A DNA stretch of 54,830 nt from Bordetella parapertussis (lineage in GTDB: Bacteria; Pseudomonadota; Gammaproteobacteria; Burkholderiales; Burkholderiaceae_C), in assembly GCA_945878355.1 (NCBI GenBank), contig CAMCTC010000021.1, positions 1 through 54,830 of the forward strand. Reading direction: 5' to 3'. Under the pieces are notes generated by a model that was given only the letters and a program-made list of their open reading frames with translations, was not told the origin of the DNA and searched no databases. The translations under genes and the position numbers were made by a program. Of the stretch, positions 34,264-44,159 are shown piece by piece. How positions within the stretch are numbered: position 1 is the stretch's first letter; each line of letters starts with the position of its first letter.

Positions 34264-36291
34264 TCAGTCCTGCAGTCGCAGCAACTCGCCACCTTCGGCG
34301 ACCTGGTCGCCCACCGTGTACAGCAACTCGGCGACCACGCCATCGCGCGGCGCGTTCAGCGTGTGCTCCATCTTCATCGCCTCCATCACCGCCAGCGCCT
34401 GGCCCTGGCTCACGCGCTCACCCGGCTTGACCAGGTAGGCGATCACCTTGCCGGGCATGGGGGCGCTCAAGCGGCCGCCCTCGGCAGCACCCTCGCCGGC
34501 ATGGGCGATCGCATCGATCTGGCGCAGCACCGCGCTGGCCTCGGGCGCGAACACCGCCACTCGCTCGCCGTGGCCGTAGACCGCCAGCCGCAACCTGCGC
34601 TGGCCCAGCGTGAGTTCATGGAATGCGCTGTAGCGGTCCGCCCGGGGCCGCAGCACCAGCGACCAGCGATCGCTGCCAATCTGCAGCTCAAAACGCGCGT
34701 CGGCCGCGCTGCTGTGCGGCCGCGCCAGCGCGACCGCGTGCACCGCGCCCGCATGCTCGATATCGAAATGCCGGCGGGCACCACCGTGCAAGCGCCAACC
34801 GTCGCGCCGCGACCAAGGGTCAGCCCCAGCCAGCAAGGCCTCATCGCTGAGCGCGCGCGCCACCACACCGGCTGCGGCGACTTCCAGCGCCAGCGGTGGC
34901 TGGTTCAGCAGCACGGCGCGCTCGCGCTCGATCAACGCGGTGTCGAGGTCGGCGGTCGAAAATGCGGTGCTGCGCACGACCCGGCGCAAGAACGCAACGT
35001 TGTTGTGCAGGCCAACGATGTGGGTGGCCGCGAGCGCAGCGTCAAGTCGAGCCAGCGCCTGGGCTCGGTTCTCGCCCCAGACGATGAGCTTGGCGATCAT
35101 CGAGTCGTAATGCGGACTGATCGCGTCGCCCTCGCCAACGCCGGCATCGACCCGCACCGGGTCTTGTGCGCTCGTGCGCTCGAACGCCACATGCGGCGGC
35201 CAGCGCAGCACGTCCATCGTGCCGGTCGCCGGCAAGAAACCACCGTCGGGGTTTTCGGCGCAGATGCGGGCTTCGATCGCATGGCCGTGGATCGCCAACT
35301 GGTCCTGACGCAGCGGCAGCGGCTGGCCTGCGGCCACGCGCAGCTGCCACTCGACCAGATCAAGCCCCGTGATCGCCTCGGTGACCGGGTGCTCGACCTG
35401 CAGCCGGGTGTTCATCTCCATGAAATAGAAGCGAAGGTCGCCGTCATCGAGTTGCTCGGCGATGAATTCCACCGTGCCAGCGCCGACATAGCCCACGGCT
35501 TTGGCCGCCGCCACCGCGGCCGCGCCCATCTCGGCCCGGCGCTCGGCGCTCAGGCCCGGGGCTGGGGATTCCTCGAGCACCTTCTGGTGACGGCGCTGCA
35601 CCGAGCAGTCGCGCTCGAACAGGTGAATGCAGCTGCCATGGCTGTCGCCGAAGACCTGGATCTCGATGTGGCGCGGCCGCAGCACATAGCGCTCGACCAG
35701 CACATGGTCATCGCCGAAGCTGGACCTGGCCTCACGCTGGCATGAGGCCAGCGCGGCGCCGAAGTCCTGGGCCCGGTCGACCCGGCGCATGCCCTTGCCG
35801 CCACCGCCGGCGCTGGCCTTGATCAGCACTGGATAGCCGATTCGCGCCGCCTCGGCCGCCAGCAGCGCGGGATCGTTGTCCTGGCCGTGGTAACCCGGCA
35901 CCAACGGAACGCCGGCTTTTTCCATCAAGGTCTTGGCAGCCGATTTGCTGCCCATCGCGGCAATCGCTTCGGGCGGCGGGCCGATGAAGACGACGCCAGC
36001 GTCGACGCAGTCGCGCGCGAAGCCGGCGTTCTCAGAAAGGAATCCGTAACCCGGATGCACAGCCTGCGCGCCAGTGGCCAGCGCTGCGGCGAGGATGCGG
36101 TCGGCACGCAGGTAGCTGTCGCGCGGCGTCGCACCGCCGATCGCCACCGCCTCGTCGCAGGCCAGCACATGGCGCGCGCCGGCATCGGCGTCGGAATAGA
36201 CCGCGACGGTGCGGATGCCCAGGCGGCGCGCAGTGGCCGCCACGCGGCAGGCGATCTCACCGCGATTGGCAATCAAGATCTTCTTGAACAT
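34264..36291 (-). CDS. liuD: Methylcrotonyl-CoA carboxylase, biotin-carrying alpha subunit
   Basis: 675 aa: biotin carboxylase domain (MFKKILIANRGEIA start, GGGGKGMR loop), a linking BT-like region, and a C-terminal biotin carrier with EAMKMEHTL, biotinyl-lysine K640. With the beta subunit it carboxylates 3-methylcrotonyl-CoA in leucine breakdown. The frame is open to 36339; the ATG at 36291 gives the family N-terminus. Assignment to MCC rather than propionyl- or geranyl-CoA carboxylase rests on the HMG-CoA lyase neighbour and the beta subunit. The 153-base gap to the beta gene is unusually long for an operon and holds no gene I can support. Confidence 0.9.
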   Translation of the reverse strand: MFKKILIANRGEIACRVAATARRLGIRTVAVYSDADAGARHVLACDEAVAIGGATPRDSYLRADRILAAALATGAQAVHPGYGFLSENAGFARDCVDAGVVFIGPPPEAIAAMGSKSAAKTLMEKAGVPLVPGYHGQDNDPALLAAEAARIGYPVLIKASAGGGGKGMRRVDRAQDFGAALASCQREARSSFGDDHVLVERYVLRPRHIEIQVFGDSHGSCIHLFERDCSVQRRHQKVLEESPAPGLSAERRAEMGAAAVAAAKAVGYVGAGTVEFIAEQLDDGDLRFYFMEMNTRLQVEHPVTEAITGLDLVEWQLRVAAGQPLPLRQDQLAIHGHAIEARICAENPDGGFLPATGTMDVLRWPPHVAFERTSAQDPVRVDAGVGEGDAISPHYDSMIAKLIVWGENRAQALARLDAALAATHIVGLHNNVAFLRRVVRSTAFSTADLDTALIERERAVLLNQPPLALEVAAAGVVARALSDEALLAGADPWSRRDGWRLHGGARRHFDIEHAGAVHAVALARPHSSAADARFELQIGSDRWSLVLRPRADRYSAFHELTLGQRRLRLAVYGHGERVAVFAPEASAVLRQIDAIAHAGEGAAEGGRLSAPMPGKVIAYLVKPGERVSQGQALAVMEAMKMEHTLNAPRDGVVAELLYTVGDQVAEGGELLRLQD

Positions 36292-36444
36292 GTTCAGCTC
36301 CATCGCGTTGAGATCGCCTGCATGCGCTTTGCGCAGCATTCGTTTTGGCGTCGCCGCCCCGGGTTGCGCCCGCAGTCACCGCGCTGGGCCATCAGCGCCT
36401 TCATGACCATGGGCGACCACTGTCGTGCGGGGTTGGCCTGCACA

Positions 36445-38067
36445 TCACATCCGAAACACACCGAACTTCGTCTCCGGGATCGGCGCATTCAAACTCGCGC
36501 TCAAACCCAGTGCCAACACGCGCCGGGTGTCGGCCGGGTCGATCACACCGTCGTCCCACAGCCTGGCGCTGGCAAAGTAGGGGTGGCCCTGGACATCGTA
36601 CTGGGCGCGGATCGGCGACTTGAAATCGGCTTCTTCCTCGGCGCTCCACTGACCGCCTCGGCCCTCGATGCCGTCGCGCTTGACGGTGGCCAGCACGCTG
36701 GCGGCCTGGTCGCCGCCCATCACGCTGATGCGGGCGTTGGGCCACATCCAGAGAAAGCGCGGCGAGTAAGCGCGGCCACACATGCCGTAGTTGCCGGCGC
36801 CGAACGACCCACCGATGATCACCGTGAACTTGGGCACCGCCGCGCAAGCCACCGCGGTGACCATCTTGGCGCCGGCGCGCGCGATGCCCTCGTTCTCGTA
36901 CTTGCGCCCGACCATGAAGCCGGTGATGTTCTGCAGAAAGACCAACGGGATCTTGCGCTGGCAGCACAGTTCGATAAAGTGCGCGCCCTTGTTGGCAGCC
37001 TCGGCGAACAGGATGCCCTGGTTGGCGACGATGCCCACCGGCATGCCCTCGATATGCGCGAAGCCGCAGACCAGCGTGGCGCCGTAGCGGGACTTGAACT
37101 CGTCGAACACGCTGTCGTCGACGATGCGGGCAATGATCTCGCGCACGTCGTAGGGCTTGCGGGTGTCGGTCGGTACCACGCCGTGCAACTCTTCGACCGC
37201 ATACCTGGGCGGCTTGGGCGGCTGCAACAGCAGCGGCTGCGGCTTGACGCGGTTCAGTCGTCCGACGGCCTGCCGGGCCAGCGCCAGCGCGTGCAGATCG
37301 TTCTCGGCCAAGTGGTCGGCAACGCCCGACAATCGGGTGTGCACATCGCCACCGCCCAGGTCCTCGGCGCTGACCACTTCGCCAGTGGCCGCCTTGACCA
37401 GCGGCGGGCCGCCGAGAAAGATCGTGCCCTGGTTCTTGACGATGATGGTCTCATCGCTCATCGCCGGCACATAAGCGCCGCCTGCGGTGCATGAGCCCAT
37501 CACGACCGCGATCTGCGGGATACCGGCACCCGACAAATGGGCCTGGTTATAGAAGATGCGGCCGAAGTGGTCGCGGTCCGGGAACACCTCGTCCTGGTTG
37601 GGCAGGTTGGCGCCGCCCGAGTCGACCAGGTAGATGCAGGGCAGGTGGTTTTGCGCCGCGATCTCCTGAGCCCGCAAGTGTTTCTTGACCGTCAGCGGGT
37701 AGTAGGTGCCGCCCTTGACGGTGGCGTCGTTGCAGACGATCAGGCAGTCGACACCCGAGACCCGACCGATGCCGGCGATCAGGCCGGCGCAGGGTGCAGC
37801 GTCGCTGCCGTCTTTTTCGGGGTACATGCCCAGCGCGGCCAGCGGCGCGATCTCGAGAAACGGCGTGTCGGGGTCGAGCAGGCGTTCGACCCGTTCGCGC
37901 GGCAGCAGCTTGCCTCGGCCCAGGTGCTTGGCGCGGGCCTGCGGCCCACCGCCCTCGGCGATCCGCACCAACTGGCGGTTGAGGTCGGCCACCAGCAACT
38001 GCATCGCCGCAACGTTGGCGCGGAAGTCCTCAGAACGGGGGGTGAGCTTGCTTTGCAGATGGGCCAT
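36445..38067 (-). CDS. liuB: Methylcrotonyl-CoA carboxylase, carboxyltransferase beta subunit
   Basis: 540 aa, a two-domain crotonase-fold carboxyltransferase. Typical MCC-beta residues: [20 protein letters not shown] at the front, [20 protein letters not shown], and [13 protein letters not shown]. It transfers the carboxyl group from biotin to 3-methylcrotonyl-CoA. It is the first gene of the minus-strand run, about 100 bases downstream of a LiuR-like operator/promoter. Genes for isovaleryl-CoA dehydrogenase (liuA) and methylglutaconyl-CoA hydratase (liuC), usually adjacent, are absent from the window. Confidence 0.93.
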   Translation of the reverse strand: MAHLQSKLTPRSEDFRANVAAMQLLVADLNRQLVRIAEGGGPQARAKHLGRGKLLPRERVERLLDPDTPFLEIAPLAALGMYPEKDGSDAAPCAGLIAGIGRVSGVDCLIVCNDATVKGGTYYPLTVKKHLRAQEIAAQNHLPCIYLVDSGGANLPNQDEVFPDRDHFGRIFYNQAHLSGAGIPQIAVVMGSCTAGGAYVPAMSDETIIVKNQGTIFLGGPPLVKAATGEVVSAEDLGGGDVHTRLSGVADHLAENDLHALALARQAVGRLNRVKPQPLLLQPPKPPRYAVEELHGVVPTDTRKPYDVREIIARIVDDSVFDEFKSRYGATLVCGFAHIEGMPVGIVANQGILFAEAANKGAHFIELCCQRKIPLVFLQNITGFMVGRKYENEGIARAGAKMVTAVACAAVPKFTVIIGGSFGAGNYGMCGRAYSPRFLWMWPNARISVMGGDQAASVLATVKRDGIEGRGGQWSAEEEADFKSPIRAQYDVQGHPYFASARLWDDGVIDPADTRRVLALGLSASLNAPIPETKFGVFRM

Positions 38068-38162
38068 GCGGTCTCCGGCGCCGGTTGATCGGACCTCTTT
38101 TGGATGCTCGGCGACTGCCAGCTCGGCATTGTTGCCAAGGGCCCGGTCCAGGCAGACCGAGG

Positions 38163-38192
38163 ATTATCGGTTGACGTTTACGTCAACGTCAA
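38163..38192 (-). promoter_or_regulatory. LiuR-type operator overlapping the mcc promoter
   Basis: A perfect palindrome TTGACG-TTTA-CGTCAA (plus strand 38171-38186) is followed by a third half-site CGTCAA (38187-38192). It resembles the motif reported for LiuR, the MerR-family regulator of leucine-degradation genes in Proteobacteria. Reading leftwards, TTGACG at 38192-38187 can serve as -35 and GATAAT at 38168-38163 as -10, with an 18-base spacer. The palindrome thus sits between -35 and -10, where MerR-type regulators bind. LiuR itself is not in the window. Confidence 0.7.
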
Positions 38193-38217
38193 TCCGGCAG
38201 CGCCGCGCGAGCGCGAC

Positions 38218-39198
38218 TCAGTCGAATCCAACGACCGCATGCGGCAGGTAAGGCGCCTCGAGCGCCGCCACTTCCGAATCGGTCAACACCACCGACAGCG
38301 CCGCCACTGCGTCATCGAAATGCCCGGGCCGCGACGCGCCGACGATCGGCGCGGTCACGCCGGGTTGGCGCAGCAGCCAGGCCAGCGCGACCTGGGCCCG
38401 CGGCAGGCCGCGCTGCGCCGCCACCGCCGCCAGCGCCTCGGCCACGCGACGGTCGGCGGCCTCGGTGCGGGCGAACAAACTGGTGCCAAAGACATCGCTG
38501 GCGATGCGCGGCGTGTCCTCGCCCCAGGGCCGGGCCAGGCGGCCACGGGCCAACGGGCTCCAGGGGATCACGCCAACACCCTGGTCGCGACACAGCGGCA
38601 GCATCTCACGCTCTTCCTCTCGGTAGAGCAAGCTGAGTTCGGGCTGCATGCTGACGAACTTGGTCCAGCCATGGCGCTCGGCAACCTGCTGGGCCTTGGC
38701 GAACTGCCATGCATGCATAGACGAGGCACCCAGGTAACGCGCCTTGCCGGCCTTGACCACCTCGTGCAGCGCCTCCATCGTCTCCTCGATCGGCGTGTAA
38801 GGGTCCCAGCGGTGGATCTGGTAGAGGTCGACATGGTCCATACCCAGTCGCTTCAGGCTCGCGTCGATCTCATGCAACACCGACTTGCGCGACAGCCCGC
38901 CGACGTTGGGCGCCTTGCGCGATGCATAGCGCAGCTTGGTCGCGACGACGATCTCGTCGCGGCGTCCGAACTCGCGCAGCGCGCGGCCGACGATCTCCTC
39001 GGAAGTCCCGTCCGAGTAGGCGTTGGCAGTGTCGAAAAAATTGATCCCGAGCTCCACCGCCTGGCGTATCAGAGGACGGCTGGTCGCCTCGTCCAGCGTC
39101 CAGGGGTGGGCACCTCGTTCGGGCACGCCGTAGGTCATGCAACCCAGGCAGATCTTTGAGACAGTCAGGCCGGTGCGGCCGAGGCGGGTGTATTCCAA
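38218..39198 (-). CDS. Aldo/keto reductase
   Basis: 326 aa, AKR superfamily TIM barrel, close to the YajO/Gcy-like family. Visible features: the active-site region FFDTANAYSDGTSEEIVGRA with D and Y of the tetrad, the LYQIHRWD strand, and the NADPH-binding region near VGASRPGHFDD. It should reduce an aldehyde or ketone with NADPH. It lies between the cyclo-ligase gene and the mcc operator on the same strand. The true substrate is unknown. Confidence 0.9.
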   Translation of the reverse strand: MEYTRLGRTGLTVSKICLGCMTYGVPERGAHPWTLDEATSRPLIRQAVELGINFFDTANAYSDGTSEEIVGRALREFGRRDEIVVATKLRYASRKAPNVGGLSRKSVLHEIDASLKRLGMDHVDLYQIHRWDPYTPIEETMEALHEVVKAGKARYLGASSMHAWQFAKAQQVAERHGWTKFVSMQPELSLLYREEEREMLPLCRDQGVGVIPWSPLARGRLARPWGEDTPRIASDVFGTSLFARTEAADRRVAEALAAVAAQRGLPRAQVALAWLLRQPGVTAPIVGASRPGHFDDAVAALSVVLTDSEVAALEAPYLPHAVVGFD

Positions 39199-39276
39199 CG
39201 TGAGCTCCTGCGAGTGGCTATGCTCGCAGCGTAGCAGTCGCGGCGTCGCGACGTCGGTCGAGCATCAGGCGACGCG

Positions 39277-39873
39277 TCACTCGGGCTTTTGCCAGACCAC
39301 ACCGTCCTCGTTGAGGATCGCGTCCAAGGGCACGTCGTGCGGCTCAGCGGCCAGCCAGGGCACGAAGCCATGGCCGTAACCCAGGCCGACGGTGTAAGGG
39401 CGAGGCTGCAGCGCTGCCAGCGTGCGGTCGTAAAAACCACCGCCGTAGCCGAGCCGGGTGCCTTGGGGACCGTAACCGACGCAAGGCACCAACAGCAGTG
39501 CGGGCTCGAAGGCCTCGGTGTCCTTGGGCTTGGGAATGCCGAACGCATCTTCCTCCATCGGGCAGCCCGGATACCAGACATGGAAACTCAGCTGCTTGGT
39601 GTCGCGGTTGATCACCGGCAGGCCGATACGGCGTTCGGGCGCGGCCTCGCTCCAGCGGTAGAGCGCCGGCAGCGCGTCGAACTCGCCCTTGATGGGCCAA
39701 TAAGCGCCCACCGAGTTCTCGTTGCGGCCGACCAGCCAGACCCGCAGCACCTGCTGCAAATGAACCGCGCGCTGATGGCGATCGACCATCGCCAGACGCT
39801 CGGCCTGCAACTGCTTGCGCAACTGGCGCTTGTCCTGGGAGGGTTCGAAGCTGAGGCTGAAGGTATTGCTCAT
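39277..39873 (-). CDS. 5-formyltetrahydrofolate cyclo-ligase
   Basis: 198 aa, usual length. It converts 5-formyl-THF to 5,10-methenyl-THF with ATP. The signature GYGGGFYDRTL and the preceding LLVPCVGYGPQGTRLGYG are present, with basic KRQLRKQLQ at the N-terminus for phosphate/ATP contact. Divergent from the TfoX-like gene with 50 bases between starts. In many bacteria this gene sits next to 6S RNA (ssrS); the flanks here are too short to hold one, so 6S RNA is not nearby. Confidence 0.93.
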   Translation of the reverse strand: MSNTFSLSFEPSQDKRQLRKQLQAERLAMVDRHQRAVHLQQVLRVWLVGRNENSVGAYWPIKGEFDALPALYRWSEAAPERRIGLPVINRDTKQLSFHVWYPGCPMEEDAFGIPKPKDTEAFEPALLLVPCVGYGPQGTRLGYGGGFYDRTLAALQPRPYTVGLGYGHGFVPWLAAEPHDVPLDAILNEDGVVWQKPE

Positions 39874-39923
39874 CGCCTGGATTGTCAGTCACCGGCAGGC
39901 TGCACCGACCTACACTGCCAGTC

Positions 39924-40319
39924 ATGGTGATTGCTGATGCCTTTGTCGCGCATTGTCTGGAGTTGCTGTCGGCGCTGGGACCTGCGCGCGCCCGGCGCAT
40001 GTTCGGCGGCCACGGGCTGTACATCGATCAGCTGTTCGTCGCGCTGATCGCAAACGACATGCTCTACCTGAAGGCCGACGCCGCGGCCAGGCCCATGTTC
40101 GAGCGCGCCGGGTGCCGGCACTTCAGCTACACATCGGCAGGTGTCAGTCGAACAGTGATGGCCTGGTGGAGCGCGCCTGACGACGCGATGGAGTCACCCG
40201 AACAAATGCTGCCCTGGGCACGACTGGCGATGGCCTCCGCGCTGCGCGCAGCCGCGACCAAACGCCCCACGCCAGCCCACAATCCGCGCGCCACAAGCTC
40301 CCGAAGTCGCACCGCCTGA
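39924..40319 (+). CDS. TfoX/Sxy N-terminal domain protein
   Basis: 131 aa consisting of a TfoX_N domain (MFGGHGLYIDQLFVALIANDMLYLK block) with a short Pro/Arg/Ser-rich tail and no TfoX C-terminal domain. Full TfoX regulates competence in gamma-proteobacteria; stand-alone N-domain proteins are common and uncharacterised. The ATG at 39924 matches the family start; the longer frame from 39882 overlaps the divergent promoter. A TACACT hexamer ends 7 bases before the ATG and no ribosome-binding site is seen. Confidence 0.85.
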   Translation: MVIADAFVAHCLELLSALGPARARRMFGGHGLYIDQLFVALIANDMLYLKADAAARPMFERAGCRHFSYTSAGVSRTVMAWWSAPDDAMESPEQMLPWARLAMASALRAAATKRPTPAHNPRATSSRSRTA

Positions 40320-40353
40320 CCTGGCATCGCGACTTGCCACCACCGGTCACACC

Positions 40354-41049
40354 ATGCTCAAGCTCGCCATCGGCAACAAGAACTACTCGTCCTGGTCGAT
40401 GCGGCCCTGGGTGCTGCTGCGTCACTTCGGCATCGCGTTCCAGGAAGAGATGCTGCGCTTCGACGGCTTCGGGCCCGACTCTCGCTTCAAACAGGCGGTG
40501 GGCCGGCTCTCGCCAGTGGCCAAGGTGCCGGTGCTGGTGCATGGCGACCTCGTGGTGTGGGACACCCTGGCGATTGCCGAGTACCTGGCCGAGTACGCCG
40601 CAGAGCATTGTCCCGAACACGCGCTATGGCCTCGCAACCAGGCAGCACGCGCCCGCGCCCGCTCGCTGTGCGCCGAAATGCACAGCGGCTTCTCGGCGCT
40701 GCGCAACGCCTGCCCGATGAACATCGAGGCCAGGCTGCACGAGGTCGGCGCGCGAGTACTGGCCGAGCAAGCGGCGGTGGCGACCGATCTGGCCCGGCTG
40801 GTCGCGATGTGGCGCGAGGCGCTGGCGGCCAGCGGCGGGCCTTTCCTGTTCGGGGGTTTCGGCATTGCCGACGCCTATTTCGCGCCGGTGGCCAGCCGGC
40901 TGCTGAGCTACGGCCTGCCACTGCCTGCCGATGTCGCCGCCTATGTCGAGCGCCTGTGGGCCAGCCCCGGGGTGGCGGCCTGGGTGCAGGACGCGCTGGC
41001 CGAGCAGAGCTTCCTGGACTTCGAAGAGCCCTACCGCCAGAGGCGCTGA
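40354..41049 (+). CDS. Glutathione S-transferase family protein
   Basis: 231 aa. The N-terminal thioredoxin-like domain reads LAIGNKNYSSWSMRPWVLLRHFG, with serine where the catalytic residue is expected. VAKVPVLVHGDLVVWDTLAIAEYL is the glutathione-binding loop ending in the usual E/S-type motif. The C-terminal domain is all helical (FGIADAYFAPVASRL). It is downstream of the TfoX-like gene by 34 bases without an obvious ribosome-binding site. Role: detoxification or reductive chemistry with glutathione. Confidence 0.9.
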   Translation: MLKLAIGNKNYSSWSMRPWVLLRHFGIAFQEEMLRFDGFGPDSRFKQAVGRLSPVAKVPVLVHGDLVVWDTLAIAEYLAEYAAEHCPEHALWPRNQAARARARSLCAEMHSGFSALRNACPMNIEARLHEVGARVLAEQAAVATDLARLVAMWREALAASGGPFLFGGFGIADAYFAPVASRLLSYGLPLPADVAAYVERLWASPGVAAWVQDALAEQSFLDFEEPYRQRR

Positions 41050-41195
41050 GCCCCCAACAGCTGTTTCGGCGCCGGGCGCGCCGAACGCGAAACACCATCC
41101 CAGGTCAGCGCCACGAAGCGGCGCTGCGTTAAAGTGGAATACCCATTGCGCGATGCGGCCCGAGGCCGAATCCACCCACAGCGCGCCTCCTCAAG

Positions 41196-43229
41196 ATGAC
41201 CGGCATGCTGCCCAGTTTTAGAACCTGCCTGAAGATGGGCCTGACCATCGGCCTGATCAGCATGGCGGGCAGTGCCCTGCCCGCGGCGCCCCAGACCAGC
41301 GGACTCGACAGCACAGTGGTCGAAGCGCGCGACGCGGCGCGCAAACAAGACCGCAACCGACTGGCTGCCGCGCGCGCCGTGATGCAAGCAGCGGCCCACC
41401 CGCTGACGTCCTGGGTCGAATACTGGGACCTGAGCAGCCGATTGACCACCGCACAAGTCGATGAGGTCGAGGCCTTTTATACGCGCTGGAGCGGCAGCTA
41501 TGTCGAAGACAGGCTGCGCAACGATTGGCTGCTGGAACTCGGCCGGCGCCAGGACTGGCCGGCGCTGGCGCGCGACTACCCGCGCTTCAGGATGAACGAC
41601 GACCGTGAGGTCAGCTGCTGGTGGTTGTTCACCGAGCAGCTGGCCGGTCGCGACGTGCGCGAGGCTGCGCGCAGCGCTTGGTGGGCCCAGAAAGAACTCG
41701 ATGAAGGCTGCAAACAGCTGGCCGGCGCGATGGTCGATGCCAAGCGCTTCACGCCTGACGATGTCTGGCAAAAAGCCAGGCTGGCGCTGGAAGCCCAGCG
41801 CCCGGCCGCCGCCAAGGCCGCTGTCGGATTGTTAGGCGCCGGCGCTGCGTCGCAAGCCGCCGAGGCGATCGACAACCCGTCGCGCTACCTGCACCGCAGC
41901 CCCGGCATCACCCGGGCTTCGCAAGAGCTGCGCGTGCTGGCTTTGCTGCGGCTGGCGGCCAGTGATCCCGATGCCGCCGCCGCGCAGCTCGACGGCGACA
42001 AGCTCAAGCTCAGCCCAGCACAAGCCGCCTGGGCCTGGGCCTACACCGGCAGGCAGGCGGCGTTCCGGCTGTCGGCTGGCGCGGCAGCGCACTACCAGCG
42101 TGCCTGGACCCTGCTGCGCGGCGACGATGCCCGCGCGGCGGGGTGGAGCGACGACACCCTGGCCTGGGGCGTGCGCGCTGCGTTGCGCAGCCTCGCGCCT
42201 GCGCAACGCTGGCCGCTGGTGTTGCACCTGGTCGACGCGATGAGCCCGGCCGAGCAACGCGACCCGGCCTGGGCCTACTGGAAATCGCGCGCGCTGCAAG
42301 CCACCGCGCCGGAAGGTGCGGCTGGCGATTCCCAGCGCAAAGAGGCCAGACGCGGCCTCGAAGCACTGGCCGGCGCACTGAACTTCTACGCGGCATTGGC
42401 CAGCGAAGACCTGGGCCAGGCGCCGGTGCTGCCGGCCGCGCCCATGCCACCCAGTGCCGCTGAGCGCGATGCGGCCAAGGCCCACCCCGGCCTGGCACGC
42501 GCGCTGCTGCTGATCGATCTGGGCCTGCGCGACGAGGCCAGGCGCGAGTGGAATTTTTCGCTGCGCGGCATGGCCGATCGCGAATTGCTGGCCGCCGCCA
42601 GGCTGGCCTGCGACCGCAGCGATTGGCAACTCTGCATCAACACCGCTGAGCGCAGCCGCGGCGAGGTCGACACCGCGCTGCGCTACCCGATGCCGTTCGC
42701 GGCCGACATCACCCAGGCCGCCACTACCGCGGGTCTTGAGCCGGCGCTGGTGTTCGGCCTGATCCGGCAAGAGACGCGGTTCATGCCTCAGCTGCGCTCT
42801 AGCGCTGGCGCATCGGGCCTGATGCAGGTGATGCCCGCCACCGCGCGCTGGGTGGCCAAGAGAATCGGCCTGGACTGGCGCAACCCCGAGCAGATCCACG
42901 ACCCGCTGGTCAACCTCAGGCTGGGCACCCACTACCTCAAGCTGGTGCTCGACGATCTGGGCGGCTCGCAGGCCATGGCCGCCGCGGCCTACAACGCCGG
43001 CCCAGGACGCCCGAGGCGCTGGCGCGAAGGGCCGGTGATCGACGCTGCGGTATGGGCCGAGAACATCCCTTTCAACGAAACCCGCGATTACGTCAAGAAA
43101 GTGCTGTCCAACGCCGCCGTCTACAGTGCCTTGCTCGGCAGTCAAAAGCAACCCGCGCTGCGCCAGCGGCTGGGCGCGAGCATCGGCCCGCGCGAGGGCG
43201 CCGCGCCCGCCAACACCGAACTGCCCTGA
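41196..43229 (+). CDS. slt: Soluble lytic murein transglycosylase (Slt70-like)
   Basis: 677 aa. An N-terminal hydrophobic segment (MGLTIGLISMAGSALPAA) acts as a signal peptide. A long alpha-helical U-shaped domain follows. The C-terminal SLT domain has RQETRFMPQLRSSAGASGLM with catalytic glutamate E526, then QVMPATARWVAKRIG and AAAAYNAGPGRPRRW. It cleaves the peptidoglycan glycan strand, forming 1,6-anhydro-muramic ends, in the periplasm. The epimerase-like gene starts 3 bases after its stop, so the two are likely co-transcribed. Confidence 0.92.
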   Translation: MTGMLPSFRTCLKMGLTIGLISMAGSALPAAPQTSGLDSTVVEARDAARKQDRNRLAAARAVMQAAAHPLTSWVEYWDLSSRLTTAQVDEVEAFYTRWSGSYVEDRLRNDWLLELGRRQDWPALARDYPRFRMNDDREVSCWWLFTEQLAGRDVREAARSAWWAQKELDEGCKQLAGAMVDAKRFTPDDVWQKARLALEAQRPAAAKAAVGLLGAGAASQAAEAIDNPSRYLHRSPGITRASQELRVLALLRLAASDPDAAAAQLDGDKLKLSPAQAAWAWAYTGRQAAFRLSAGAAAHYQRAWTLLRGDDARAAGWSDDTLAWGVRAALRSLAPAQRWPLVLHLVDAMSPAEQRDPAWAYWKSRALQATAPEGAAGDSQRKEARRGLEALAGALNFYAALASEDLGQAPVLPAAPMPPSAAERDAAKAHPGLARALLLIDLGLRDEARREWNFSLRGMADRELLAAARLACDRSDWQLCINTAERSRGEVDTALRYPMPFAADITQAATTAGLEPALVFGLIRQETRFMPQLRSSAGASGLMQVMPATARWVAKRIGLDWRNPEQIHDPLVNLRLGTHYLKLVLDDLGGSQAMAAAAYNAGPGRPRRWREGPVIDAAVWAENIPFNETRDYVKKVLSNAAVYSALLGSQKQPALRQRLGASIGPREGAAPANTELP

Positions 43230-43232
43230 ACC

Positions 43233-44159
43233 ATGAAAAAAATCGTCATCACGGGTGGGACTGGCTTTGTCGGTCGCATGGTTTGCGAGCGCTTGTTCCA
43301 GCATGACAAACAGACCCGACTGGTCGTCCCGACGCGGCGCCTGGCCGGCGGCCGCTCGCTGCAGACCCTGCCAACAGTCGATCTGGTCGAGTGCCGCGTG
43401 GCAGACCCCGAGGCATTGCCACGGCTGCTGGAAGGCGCCGATGCGCTGGTGCACTTGGTGGCGATCCTGCACGGCAGCGCGGCCGAATTCGACCGAGTCC
43501 ATGGTCAGTTGCCGCGCCAGTTGGCAGCAGCTTGCGCGGCGGCGGGCGTCAAGCGCGTGGTGCATGTCAGCGCGATCGGCGTAGGCCCGCATGCGCCTTC
43601 GCATTACCTGCGCAGCAAGGCCGCGGGCGAGGCGGTGTGGCAGCAGGCGGCCCAGTTGCACGACCTGGACATCACGCTGCTGCGACCCTCGGTGATCTTC
43701 GGCACTGAAGACCGCTTCACGAACCTGTTCGCGGCACTGCAGCGCTGGTTTCCGGTGATGCCGCTGGCCGGCGCCAACGCCCAATTCCAGCCGGTCTGGG
43801 TCGGCGACGTGGCGCAGGCGGTGGTCAACAGCCTGGTGCTGCCATCGCCCCCAGGACCGGTGGTCGAATGCGCCGGGCCCGAGGTGATGACGCTGCGCCA
43901 GATCGTGCAGCAAGTGGGCGTCATGGCGGGCTGTGCCAGGCCGGTGCTGGCGCTGCCCGAAGCGATCGGCATGCTGCAGGCAGCCGCCTTCGGCTTGCTG
44001 CCAGGCGAGCCGCTGCTGTCGCGCGACAACCTGCGCTCGATGCGGGTGCCCAATGTCGCCAGCGCCGATTTGCCCGGGCTGGCGGCGCTGGGCATCACAC
44101 CGGCGTCGCTGCACACGATGGCCACGCATTTCAAGCCGGCCAACCCGCGTCGCCGATGA
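43233..44159 (+). CDS. NAD(P)-binding epimerase-like protein (NDUFA9-type SDR)
   Basis: 308 aa. Rossmann motif [14 protein letters not shown] at the N-terminus and [21 protein letters not shown] carrying the YxxxK pair. This is the extended/atypical SDR group related to complex I subunit NDUFA9, common in Betaproteobacteria between slt and cca. Members usually bind NAD(P) and their reaction is unknown. The stop overlaps the cca start (ATGA). Confidence 0.88.
   Translation: MKKIVITGGTGFVGRMVCERLFQHDKQTRLVVPTRRLAGGRSLQTLPTVDLVECRVADPEALPRLLEGADALVHLVAILHGSAAEFDRVHGQLPRQLAAACAAAGVKRVVHVSAIGVGPHAPSHYLRSKAAGEAVWQQAAQLHDLDITLLRPSVIFGTEDRFTNLFAALQRWFPVMPLAGANAQFQPVWVGDVAQAVVNSLVLPSPPGPVVECAGPEVMTLRQIVQQVGVMAGCARPVLALPEAIGMLQAAAFGLLPGEPLLSRDNLRSMRVPNVASADLPGLAALGITPASLHTMATHFKPANPRRR

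Noticed and set aside
36294..36444. Possible small gene or liuC remnant in the gap between liuB and liuD
   Set aside because: The 38-residue frame (MVMKALMAQRG...) has no recognisable family, and no enoyl-CoA hydratase motif is seen in any frame.
39199..39276. 6S RNA gene next to the 5-formyl-THF cyclo-ligase
   Set aside because: The usual neighbour position was checked; the gap is far too short and shows no long hairpin.
41832..44129. 765-codon open frame on the minus strand across slt and the epimerase-like gene
   Set aside because: Covers two well-recognised genes on the other strand; low-complexity His/Arg/Gln composition typical of a shadow frame.
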